Made by a program: the position numbers and the translations under genes
Shown here: positions 31,419 through 43,000 of the stretch, one piece after another
How the letters are laid out: every line of letters begins with the position of its first letter
How positions within the stretch are numbered: position 1 is the first letter of the stretch
Notes under the pieces: model-generated
The model's database searches: none
What the model saw: the letters and a program-made list of their open reading frames with translations, nothing else
What the model was told of the DNA's origin: nothing
Assembly (NCBI RefSeq): GCF_964204645.1
Contig: NC_134035.1
Span: forward strand, 2,308,001 to 2,372,000
DNA: 64,000 nt
Reading direction: 5' to 3'
Source of the DNA: Tubulanus polymorphus
Taxonomy: Eukaryota; Nemertea; Palaeonemertea; Tubulaniformes; Tubulanidae

Positions 31419-34400
31419 TAAACAGTATATTAACAAGATGTTCAATGAATGGAATGAACAACTATCGTCGCATATTTCTGGGGGAATGGAAAAAACGCGA
31501 AATCCAGTTTTATGCAACGACCATTGCATTTTTGCTTTTCTTACTCGAAAAACTCAAACAATAAGCATTTTACTAATATATACATATACATATAGTGTAT
31601 CGCATTTCGACAGATATTGTTTGGTAAACACATGTAACGTCAATCAGCTCAATAAAATAATGGATGGAAAATGTACAATTAAAATTCCAAGTCAATGCCC
31701 GATGATGCGAAAACCACACATAAAATCTGAAATCTATCAGCAAAAACTTTCCACTTGAAAATCAACTTCTACTTCGCGTACCGATTTAATCACGCGGTAG
31801 TAGGCAGACGCGGCAACAATTTCTCAAGTCTCAAACATATAGTTAAGTGTCACGGCAACAAAATAATCGGAGAAACAAGTCGAGTATAATAAACTGATCC
31901 CGAACAACTTCCGAATAACTGGTTTAGGCTACAACTTAGAAACATGAGATGGCGATAACGCAAAAACCAACTGTAACGCTCGAGACACGGTTAAGGTTAC
32001 TTAGTTCATTTTCAACATTTTCAAATTCCTGGGTCGCATTCTAGAGTTGTGAGTTAGAGTTAACTCCGAGTTGAAGTCAGTTCAATTTCATGGAGTTCAC
32101 TCTTGAGTCAAATCTTAACTGGATCCTACAGTTCCACAGTTGTGAGTTGAACCATTGATAATGGACTGATTTCAACTCAGAGTTAATTCTAACTGACAAC
32201 TGTGGAACCAGGCCGTAAAGTCTGATTGAACCCAGAACTGCAGAACCGAGTCCTTTTTCGTTATAACTCTGAGTAATGTCGAGGAGATTTGTAAAACCGT
32301 TCTAGCGGGGACGTATAATGAAACTGAAACTACAGTAAGGGGAGGGTATCTATAGACTGTCAGTTCTCTCATCTCGCGACCATGAGACAACAAAAAACTT
32401 AATTTACGTAATTTACACAACAAACACGACCATCACAGATAATAATAATAATAGTATATCTTATCATACAATCACAATATAGAATATCGAACTCGACAAC
32501 TGACTGATTGTTACAGCTCTAAAATCTCGCCGGAACGCAGCTCGAATACGCATTACTTCAATCAACGAATGGCTAAAGAATTATAGATTTTCTATATTCA
32601 ACAGACCAGAGTGTCTAGATCAAGCGCAGATGACTCGGGCTAAAATCAGACTCAGCTCGTGCCTTCTAAGAGAACGCGTTCACACGTAAACCACTTATAC
32701 GATACTAAGCATAGCACGCTAGAATGTCCTGGCCCAAAAAAAAATTGGTCGGGCCAAACAGGCAATGCCCCTTTTAGAATATGTGTGAAAATCTGTTCCA
32801 AGCCTAAGTTGGCATGGGCTAAACATGCGATTGCGGCTATTCTCAGACTTACTCGATGAATAACAAACTTCAGAGAAATACCATTCGAGCTGCTTTATCC
32901 CGAAGATCATAGTCATTTCAGCTTAAGTTGATTTCATCAATGTGCCTATAGTTTACGATGAAGCGAACAATTTTCTCGGAAAGTGTGAACTTGCGTACGA
33001 TACATCGATTAGAAATGAACCTTTTTTTTTACAGGAGATGATTATCATACAAATAATATTTATTATCATACTACATGAATTCGGTCCCAAATTTTACTAC
33101 CTATAAAAATGTTACGGCTATATATCATCATTCCCTGAATCATCTTCATTTGTACCTTGAAATTTTATACCTGATCAAAAATTGATATCGAAAAAAACAA
33201 AAAAAATTAATACGAAATTTCCTTTCAAACGTTTTGAATTGAATACGTTCAATGGGCGTACAAAAAGTATACACGAAATTTCGTGCCTATAAATCGCAAA
33301 TGAAACCCTGGAAATCATAGCATAATTTATTAACTGAGAATAAATCATTAATGATGAATTTTGTTAATAAACAAAGAAAAATTTGGGTGAAAATGAGCGT
33401 GGGCCTGCAATAATACCATCCTTTCTCTCTCGCAATAGAGTTTCTGGTGTACTGTGCAGTGCTCGTACCTAGCCACATTTTCGGAAATCATACATTTGAA
33501 GCCAATTTTTCAAAAGAACATTTGAAAGCTGCATCTCGTCCAAGCTCAGACTCTTTCAATCCGTTAATGGATTGAATTCGAATCAGGATAACGAAAAACA
33601 AATCAGAAATGTACACACACCCAAACCGTCCAGCGCGACGGCCACAGCGCGGAAATACGCACGACCTCTATTCAGAAAAATAGGTCTAAATGAGAACACC
33701 GAATAAAACAATAAAACTCTAACTCTAAGAAACGAAAAGAGAAAAGAACGAATGAAGAAACAAATGAAATACCAAGTAAACCCTGAGAATATAAAAATCA
33801 CATGTCGAATCGTTTTTTTTTTTTCTTCTAAAACTCGAAAAGCAGCATTCATAACTCGTCGATTGAGTGCAAGTGAGGTACATTTCGTTGAAAGGCGAAA
33901 CGTTGCTTACTCAGTTTTAATCGTATTTATATTTCGGATAACGTCGCGCGTCGGGCTTCGTTCAATACGAACTTATATATCATTCATTCAAATGTAGAGA
34001 AACATTTTCATTTACAATTTTATACACGAACATACATAAATTCGATCTTGTTTATAACCGTGATAGGTAAGGAGGGATGGACGAGTTAGTTCCACGGTTG
34101 CGCATTATCTTGCAACGCAAACTTAATCGAACCCGTAACCGCGGAACTTGTACCCGAATTAAAGCCGCGTTCACACCAATGCCGGTCAGTCAGTTCCTAT
34201 TTGGCCCATAGCCATAACGGACCAATTTAGAACGGACCAAATCAATTTTAAAATCAAGATATTTACATTGGTCCAGCGAGATACAACTCTGCGATTGGCG
34301 GAAAATTGAGTTTCTACAATTCACACACGAAGAAATAGTCCATTCTAAATTTCAGAATGGACCAAGTATTTACACTAGCAAAAAGAAGTCTGTTCTAAAT

Positions 34401-35108
34401 TGGTCGATTCAAAATTGGAACACACTAAATTCAGAACGTTCTATAAACATTGCATGAACGCGGCTTGTATCAATCAAACTATGAATCCGTACTCATGCAG
34501 AGAGACCCCAATTGATAAATTCTACTATTCTATCGATTTCGCTTGGAAAACAAAATGGCCACCGGGTCGACGGGCAATACCGACCTGTAGCGCCATCTAT
34601 GCACGAACGATGCAACCAGCGCTTTATGCCCACCATAGACAAGAACGTTCGCGCTTAGCTACGAAAGAGAGAGAGAATACATGTTACATTTAGCACCACA
34701 AATATCGTAATAGTTCTTCGCAAGAGATTCCCTGAAATTTCAGGCAATTCGTAAAGTTGTTTCGTTCGTTCGAAAAGTTGCGCCTTTTCAATCATTCATT
34801 CGTTCATTCATTTGCACGAATCTATCCACGCGCGAGGAAGTACAAGTCATTCGGGGAACCGTTTCTTAGAAATAACAGTTACTACAGTAAATTCATGGAC
34901 AGCGAATACGATTGTCAAATCGTGATATCGAGTTAGAGTCGATTTGATTCGCTGCGTTCGACCGTCAACATCTGACTGCGTTGGTATCATCAACCTTTGG
35001 CATATTTCAACTACAATTTCTCATCTCAAAAATAGTAATTCAATTGAAAATGAATCAGAAACCCTTTAGCATTTGAGCATTTTCTTTACATTTTTAGGAG
35101 TAATTCAG

Positions 35109-35394
35109 CAGGGCTGCCAACTGAAAAGTGATATCAGTAACAATTAGTGTTCTCTTCAGTAATCAACAGTAAGACTCTCAGTAACATCTTTCATATTTCC
35201 GTTCAAATTAATCAGTAATCAACAGTAAGACCCTCAGTAACATCTTTCATATTTCTGTTCAAATTAATCAGTAATCAACGGTAAGACCCTCAGTAACATC
35301 TTTCATATTTCTGTATGCATCAAACGAATCATATCAGTATTTCTCATTGCAGAAAGTAACAAATACTGAAAATCAGGAATAGTTGGCAGCTCTG
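35109..35394. mobile_element. MITE with GGCTGCCAACT ends and internal 56-bp repeats
   Basis: Inverted ends CAGGGCTGCCAAC (35109-35121) and GTTGGCAGCTCTG (35382-35394). Inside are three tandem copies of a 56-bp unit, CAGTAATCAACAGTAAGACY and so on (about 35157-35325). The CAG...CTG ends suggest a hAT relative; no clear 8-bp target duplication is visible. Confidence 0.6.
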
Positions 35395-36455
35395 GACTAG
35401 CGGTAGTCAGGTGGTGACGGTCGAAATTGGGCAAAATTTTTTCAAAACGAACTGAAAATCTTTCCCATGGGTTAGCCCGGAGTAAAATCCGGGTATAAGA
35501 CGATCAAGTGGAAAAGGAACCATTTTCTAAACATACAAACAGTCAATATCTACGCGTATTGACGTTTCTACAACGTTTTCCATATGTCCTAATGATGTCC
35601 TCTCGCGATCGAATAATCAGTCATATTTATATATATATTATATATATATACTATTTACACCACGCACACAGACGCACGAGAGATGCACCTGCAGATAATG
35701 ATGACAAAAATTCAAAAGTGCCGTTCATTCTCTTAACAAAACTTCAACGACGACGACGCGCGGGCGCGTACAAATAATAATATCAATAGTAACAGAATGT
35801 GTGAACACGAGGACATCATTGAATATCCCGAACGACGCGACCCGTTGATGATAACGACGACGATGATGACGATGATGATGTGCGGTGATTGTCGAGAGAT
35901 CTGATTACGCGATGCAATCTGCGCGACGAAACGGGTTTCCGACGAAACCCCGCAGCAGCGATTCCCGATTGAAAACGCTCCGCCGGCCGCTTCTATCCAG
36001 TTTACAGATTTTACGCTTTCGCGGAATATGTAGAGCTTAGCTTCTGGTCGAAACGAACGCGACAGAAAATTCCGGAAACCAATGGAAACCTGCCGCACGC
36101 AGCGCCCGTTAAGAGTGGCGTACACCACGCAGTTATAGCGTACAGCAATAGAGTAACCGCCATTTTGAATATTTCTAACAATCGAATGCGGTCGACTTCC
36201 ATCGCGAATAGGTTCTGTTTGATTAACGTCGATGATCGATATAAAATTGCAACTGAACCTCTTCGCCCTATTCCGTGTATTACGAATCATTCATTCGTAT
36301 ATATATAAGAAATAAATGTGTTGCGTCCAGCTAGATACTGTTTATAGTATAAAATGAAATAAGACATGTTTTAAAGTTGTAGAACACTCATTCTCGATCA
36401 CTCGCGCCTCACTCACTCACACACGCATGTGTTTAACTATGAACGCCACCTAATA

Positions 36456-37022
36456 TCAAATCGACGTTTCTACGCTCGGCGTCGATAACAGAACCTTCTC
36501 CGGGTTCGTTTCGTCGTCAGCCGCCGTCGACGACGAGGATTTGGTCCGTCTGCTCGCCGCCGCCGATGTGCGAGACGGCGTCGGCGCGCGCATCGTCACG
36601 CCGGGCGACATGTGCGCGCGATTCTCGGGCGCGTGCGCAATCGACTTCACGGTCGCTAGTGGAGGCGCCGTTAATTTCGGCGTCGCCTGGTATACGAGTT
36701 CGGTTCTCGGTCGCGGAGCCGCCGCCGGTGATTCCGTGTAACCGGGCGGTCCGTGAGGTTCTAATTCGGGAGCGCTGTTACGATGCGACGACGTTTTACC
36801 GTCGGCGTCTGCGCGCTGTTGACCGGCGTGTTCCTCCGGGTCGGACAGCGTGCTGAAACGGTTCGTATAAACGTGCGATGGAGACGACGATGTACCTTCT
36901 TTGTTGCTGCTGTTGCCGTCGTCGACCTTTTTCTTATTCGAAGCGCAACACGTGTTTGGATAACAATTCTTGTCGGGTCCGCACTCGAGGGCGCAGTGAC
37001 GACCTTCCTTCGGCTCGGTCAA
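36456..37022 (-). CDS. SLC30A1: SLC30A1 exon 8 (Cys pattern and Ser/Pro-rich tail)
   Basis: Acceptor CGTTTATTTCAG, stop TGA at 36456-36458. Starts LTEPKEGRHCALECGPDKNC with a Cys-rich patch comparable to the CELACRTQCALKQCC region of human ZnT1. Then about 150 residues of Ser/Pro/Ala/Thr, likely disordered, ending ETSI, a class I PDZ-ligand pattern. Confidence 0.88.
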   Translation of the reverse strand: MTEPKEGRHCALECGPDKNCYPNTCCASNKKKVDDGNSSNKEGTSSSPSHVYTNRFSTLSDPEEHAGQQRADADGKTSSHRNSAPELEPHGPPGYTESPAAAPRPRTELVYQATPKLTAPPLATVKSIAHAPENRAHMSPGVTMRAPTPSRTSAAASRRTKSSSSTAADDETNPEKVLLSTPSVETSI

Positions 37023-40000
37023 CTGAAATAAACGATTAGTAAATTCATCGAAACTGAAAGAACAAGTTCACATCTAATTCTGATGGAGTGTGGAGGTGAT
37101 GGACAGACAGTGAGGTGTCTGTGCTGAGAATTGTGTTCATGCATGATTTCTATCCGCTAGAACTATTCAAAAGTGGAGACTATGCTAACACACCTTGAAC
37201 CATACACATGACCCAGTTGCCCAACAGTGATTTATTCTTAAATCATAACACTGGTCTTAAATTGTTAGATTGGCTATAGAACCAAAATGAGCTTAGACAG
37301 GTCTTAAGATGCCAGTAAGATTTGTTATGGAACTAAAATGAGCTTTGGCAGGTCTTAAGTTGTTAGATTAGCTACTATAGAACCACAATGAGTTTGTAAT
37401 GGTCTTTAGTCGTTAGAATGGATATAGAACTAAAATGACTTCAGACTGGTCTTAAGTTGTTAAAAACCAAAATGAAGTTGAACTGGTCTTAGGTTGTGAG
37501 ATTGGCTATAAGACGAACTAAGCCGTGAAAGGGTAACTGGCCTATATTCGTTTTCACATCATGTACTCATGTTTGCAATGACTCGATTAAGACAACTAAC
37601 TCTGTACTCACGTCTTCAAACTCTGGTTGTATAGTCGTGGAATGGATGCCTTCGTCGTGAAAGAACTCTTTCACCTGTTCGGCGATGCGCATGTATTCGC
37701 CGAGATTGCGACATCGAATGTGGGCAGACGCGATAATCCGATCACCGGCCAGACGCCACACGTGGAACTCGTGTACAGCCAACACGCCATCTACCTGTAA
37801 ATATACAAAATAACAACACATGACAGTACCAGCGTTTACAAATTCCCTGAGTTTACCATGTGATTATACATTATTCCCCAAGTGAATCAGAGAAATTTCT
37901 AGATCCAAAATGTTACATATCCTTCAGTTTTCATTGAATCACACAGTGAAATGAAACACCTGGTCATATCTATAACATTATCAAAATTTCCTGAGTTTTC
38001 TTGTAAAAATTTCTCAAATCCCTGGTTTTCCAGGATCACCCAGTCCAGTGGTTGTCTCCACAGAGATCTCCGTCGATCTACGATCCTAGTGTAACCAACA
38101 TCAGTACACTAAGTTTCTTGGTGAAGTCATTGCCCACTCTGAGTACTAGCCCTAAGGTTCTTGGTGAATACATTGGCCACCCTGAGTACTAGCCCTAAGG
38201 TTCTTGGTGAAGTCATTTGCCACCCTGAGTACTAGCCCTAAGGTTCTTGGTGAATACATTTGCCACCCTGAGTACTAGCCCTAAGGTTCTTGGTGAATAC
38301 ATTGGCCACCCTGAGTACTAGCCCTACGGTTCTTGGTGAAGTCATTGGCCACCCTGAGTACTAGCCCTAAGGTTCTTGGTGAAATCATTGGCCCACCAGA
38401 GAACTAGCCCTGTTCTTTATCCCGTCTACTGCCCGAATTTCCTTCAGTCGATCGTAACTTACATTCTGTACGAGTCTATCCTGGATTTCTTTCACTTGTA
38501 TATGAGTAGGTACGGTTTGTAGTAGAATTAAACTTGTCTCTTTTACTGAAATATAAAAACAAAGCTGTAGCGAAATCGAAAAATCAATGGAGACGAGGCT
38601 TCGAGTCAGACAGACGCGCGTAAGAACTGCATGTCATTTCATAGAAAGGTGTCTTTGATCTTATTTTCATGGACTGAAGCTGCTGGAAAAATGGATATTC
38701 TTTGAAATCAAGCCGAAATATATCTGAAAATTCGTACAACTTTTATCTCGGTAATTTCACATTTTTTTATCTCATTAACAGCAGTCTATGGGGTACATTC
38801 ATAGTACGAGTACCTGTTGACTATTATCAAAACTATGTACGATATTTACAAAACTTTATCAGATATGGCTAAGAACCACGAGTCCATATAAACTCTTAAT
38901 TAATACTTTGGTCTTTAGCAATGTGCACAACACTCACAGATAACACAATCATGATACAAAGGTTGAACTAGGAAAAGATGAAGACAAAGGCCCAAATAAG
39001 GCATAAGCAGAGACATATACCAAGATTTGGGGAATGCATTTGCGGTCAAATCATTTAGGCTATTTGACTCAGAAGCTTTTAGGCTGATATTTACAGCCCT
39101 TTGAAATATAAGACGGGCTGTCCAAATGCCCTAAGAGAGCCCTCTAGATCAGCCCTAGAGAAGTTCCTTTTCGTTGAACTCAAGCCCAACATACATGATC
39201 AAAGGCAATACAGAAGACACAGAACCATGTTTCTGAACATTTGCTTGTGTCGTTTGCTTGATTCGGTTTACGGGAAATCCAGATCAAAGTCACGATTGCT
39301 AAAACACTATATCCGTGTTGAAGCGATGTAGAGAGAATCCGACAATAATAACGGAAAAAACAGTCCGAAAATGTAACTGAAGCTAGTAGTTTCCACTATA
39401 TCCTATTAGTCATCTTCAGGAATAATGATTCTGTTTTTTCGTTATTATTGTCCGATTCTCTTTAAAGTCATTTTCTTGTATACTAATGAACAAATATGCT
39501 GCAAATATCGTCCGGATTTTCGGATTAGCATATTCACCATTCGGTGAAAACTGCAAAGACGGACGAACACATGTGACTTACGTAGAGGTATGGCAGACGC
39601 GAGCATGATGAACACCATCACCATACTGAGTCCCGGATCGATGTAGTACTTCCAGTCGCCGTCGACGAGCCAGATCACCAACGCCGATATGATCACGATC
39701 ACGGAGCCGAGAGCGTCGCCGAGTACGTGCAGGAATACCCCTCGCATGTTCAACTGAGAACTGGCGCTTTCTTCTGCAAATACGCGATAAAACACGAAAT
39801 ATATATTATTCATACTTGTGACAAATCAAAAATGCAATGCGTCGTTCAAAATGTACATATCCTGACTGAAGAAGTTTGATGCTATCGTAACGAATTATTA
39901 GGCTAAAAAAGATTGATACCTTGTTTCTGTCTCATTTCTGCCGAGCTTTAAAGTTAACCCGGCCAGTCGCCTATCTACCCTGTACATAACTTCTTTTTTT

Positions 40001-43000
40001 TAAAATCATGATCAAGTTAACTATAACACAACTGGCAGCTATAGAAATATACCGATCACAAATTTCATTGCAGGTTACATAAGTGACCTGGCCAATTAGC
40101 AGAAACAAGGTAAACATCTTTTTGACCTTATTGCGTCATTTTATAAGAATTCATGACACGTTCAAATAGTGAATAAACAAGAGAATGCTCTAAACTGTTA
40201 TCATTTTTTTGGATATTCCAGTTTCAAAATTTGTTAGATTTGTAATTAAGTAAATAGGCTTTCGCCCGAAAATAAAGAGACCAAGTGAACAAGTGCTTTA
40301 GGATAATTTATACGAGCATCGATCTGTAACCTGGCATAACCACCTGCTTCAGATATTCATTCAACATTTTAGTATGGACCGTGTCTCTTCAGAACAGTGG
40401 CCAATAAAATTACTACGTCTATATACCTCCCGGGATTTGTGGTTAATTAGGAAAATAAAAATGTCCCAGGCGGGTGAACAAAACGAACAGAGTCTGAATG
40501 ATTAGAATTGAAATTGAATGTCTGAAGGGTTGAAGCTACAGATTGATACATGCTTAATGGAGGCATTGAACTTCTCTAGCAGAAGATAAAATACAGTATT
40601 GTAAGAACAAGAATGTCAACACAGAAGCATGTCTATACATATGTATGCACATATCTGTACATGCTACATGCACATATCTTAACATGTAAATAGCTGTACT
40701 AATTGCATATACATGTATATACATTTACATGTTACGTGAATGGACACGCTACATGGACATATCATGGAGTAATCAGATGAATTACTCCAAGTCTTAACAT
40801 ACTACTTGTACATGTCTAGACATTTACATGCATGTGTCTGGACATGTATATACATGTACATGAACATGCTTCATGCACATTATATACATGTCAATAAACA
40901 TGCTAGATGTACATACGTATCTGTACATGTTACATGCACATAGCTATACATGTACGATGCCAAGAACACTTGATCTATAATACATGCCAACTCATAAATT
41001 GCCAGAAAACTATTGGACAAACAAACAAATCAACAAATACAGACAAGACAAACTAAAAAACATGTGCGAATAAGAATTTCTTGCAGCATAACAATAATTT
41101 TGAAAAAGAAGGCATTCCCCACTCGAGAGACAACTGCGACAAATTGTAAAGCTACCACCAAAACTAACGACAAGTTCAAATCATTTAGTTTTTTTTAGTT
41201 TTGTCTTAATTTTTAGAAAATTTCATTCGTTGAAGTGACCGTGTACACATTGCAGCGAGTGAATAGGGTAGAGATAGTGCGTAGGATAGCGACACCTATC
41301 ACCGAGCATGAGCACTGCTAACACCGCACTTGCGGGGTATTTAACTACGCGAAGCGAAGCCATCCTAATTCGGCAGAAGTCGGCGAGGTTTATTGCGCAA
41401 TTCATGGAATCGAATAATTGGAAATGCGAACAAATTTGGAAAGTTCCACAAACGATATCGAAGAACGCTTGCTCCTCGTGGCTGTGTCGGTCGAACTTAC
41501 TTAAATCACAGTTCGTAAGATTGTTTATCTATAAGACTACGAGAACTGGGATGTTTTGGCACAGGCGAAGTTGGCCCGGATCAGACCGGAGTCAAATTTC
41601 GCCCGCGTTTAATTGGAGAGCGCGTAAATCAAACGTAAATCACTCCCTCGTTGGTAAAACGCCGTTAAAATGATGTCGTTTGCAAGTGAAGTGAGTCACT
41701 TCCACAACAATTTAGCATTCATATGCAAAAACGCTTGCGTGATCGCAGCTTATATCGTCGACTTATCCAAACGGTGCCTTACACTTGGTAGGCTACAAAT
41801 TGGGACTAAAAACATAGAGAAACGGCTTAAGTGAGTTCGACCAACAGTTACGTAAGATTTTTGAATTCAAATGAGCGCGGAAATTTCCGGTGAAAATAAC
41901 TATGCAGGGAAAACCATTTGAGCAAGCGTATCTCGATAACGATGGATATATCATCGTCTGGAGTCGGTACCAACCTTCGAAACGAGCTTCCAATGAACTG
42001 GGTTGTTCAGGGCCTACGGGATACACATACAATTACATAATCGCTCGATGAACTTTTAAACAACATTCTATATATTCTTAAAGATATCGAAATCCTGAGC
42101 TTGTTTTTCACTCTGCACATTGATCGGCGCGCACGGAAAGACGAAAGACATTTCACGTATAATTGTTAATTTCTCGAGTTAACGCCTAGTGCTTTTACGT
42201 TTGTTAAAATACATGCAAATTACGTGACGAGTAACATGACATTTACGTCGTTAAGATCCATTAGAATTCTAAAAATTGATTTTTTTGGAAAATAAGTGCG
42301 AACTTGAACCGATAAAACCTGAATGTACTTGAGTATTAATAAGTGCTTAAAATATGACGAAATCGAAATCAGTTTTCGGAACGCGAATGTCATGTTTTTA
42401 GATTTTAACCGAGGACCTAGCTCCATATAGTTACGGGTTGAAGAAACTTTGACTACGAAGGCAAAATATAGACTAATCTGGAGCCGGGTCCAAAGCAATG
42501 GCATCTAATGACTATGTACATATCTCGGCTACTACGTACATGAAGTGGTTTTTTTCAAACCAAAACAAAAAGAAAAAATAGTAAGACAAAGCAAGAAAAT
42601 ATTATATAGCAACAACAGTTTCAAACAGGCATTTGACTATAAATAACTTCATAATCTTTTAAATTGTTCGATAGAAATAAGATTTTTTTTTAAATAAGAA
42701 AAAAAAGAATATGAAAAATAACCCGAATCGGACCAATTTTTGACAAATGTCATTGCTACACACACGTTAAAGTGAAAGGAGATAAATTGAGAAAAAACAA
42801 AGAAGAGAAAAAAATGAACTGAAAAACGTTATTGTGAAAATAGGACGTGACGAAATGAAAGTGGAGAAATAAGGGATGAAGAAAAAAATGGGAGAACGTA
42901 TGGAGAAAAACACGCGGAAAGAATCGCGGGTAATGAAGGGTTTTAAACGAACGTTACCTTTCTCTAAAAACTTCACTGAAAAAATCATCGAGAAAATGCA

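Larger units (their letters stand above)
28950..36455. other. Intergenic region between SDHAF2 and SLC30A1 3' ends/starts
   Basis: No coding exon recognised over 7.5 kb. It holds the presumed SDHAF2 promoter side, the SLC30A1 3' UTR side, two MITEs (30272 and 35109), a 134-bp tandem duplication (31150), AT and TCA microsatellites (30000-30150, 35630-35650) and A-rich tracts. Confidence 0.45.

Noticed and set aside
35733-36290. 185-codon ORF on the minus strand downstream of SLC30A1
   Set aside because: Begins immediately after the SLC30A1 stop region, in likely 3' UTR; no recognisable domain, and the Ile/Val stretch comes from a GAT/GAC microsatellite.
38110-38411. Possible CRISPR-like regular array
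   Set aside because: Copies are contiguous with no unique spacers, and the DNA is eukaryotic; it is a minisatellite.
41223-41673. Opposing ORFs in SLC30A1 intron 4 as a nested gene
   Set aside because: No domain or splice evidence on either strand; kept only as unassigned sequence.
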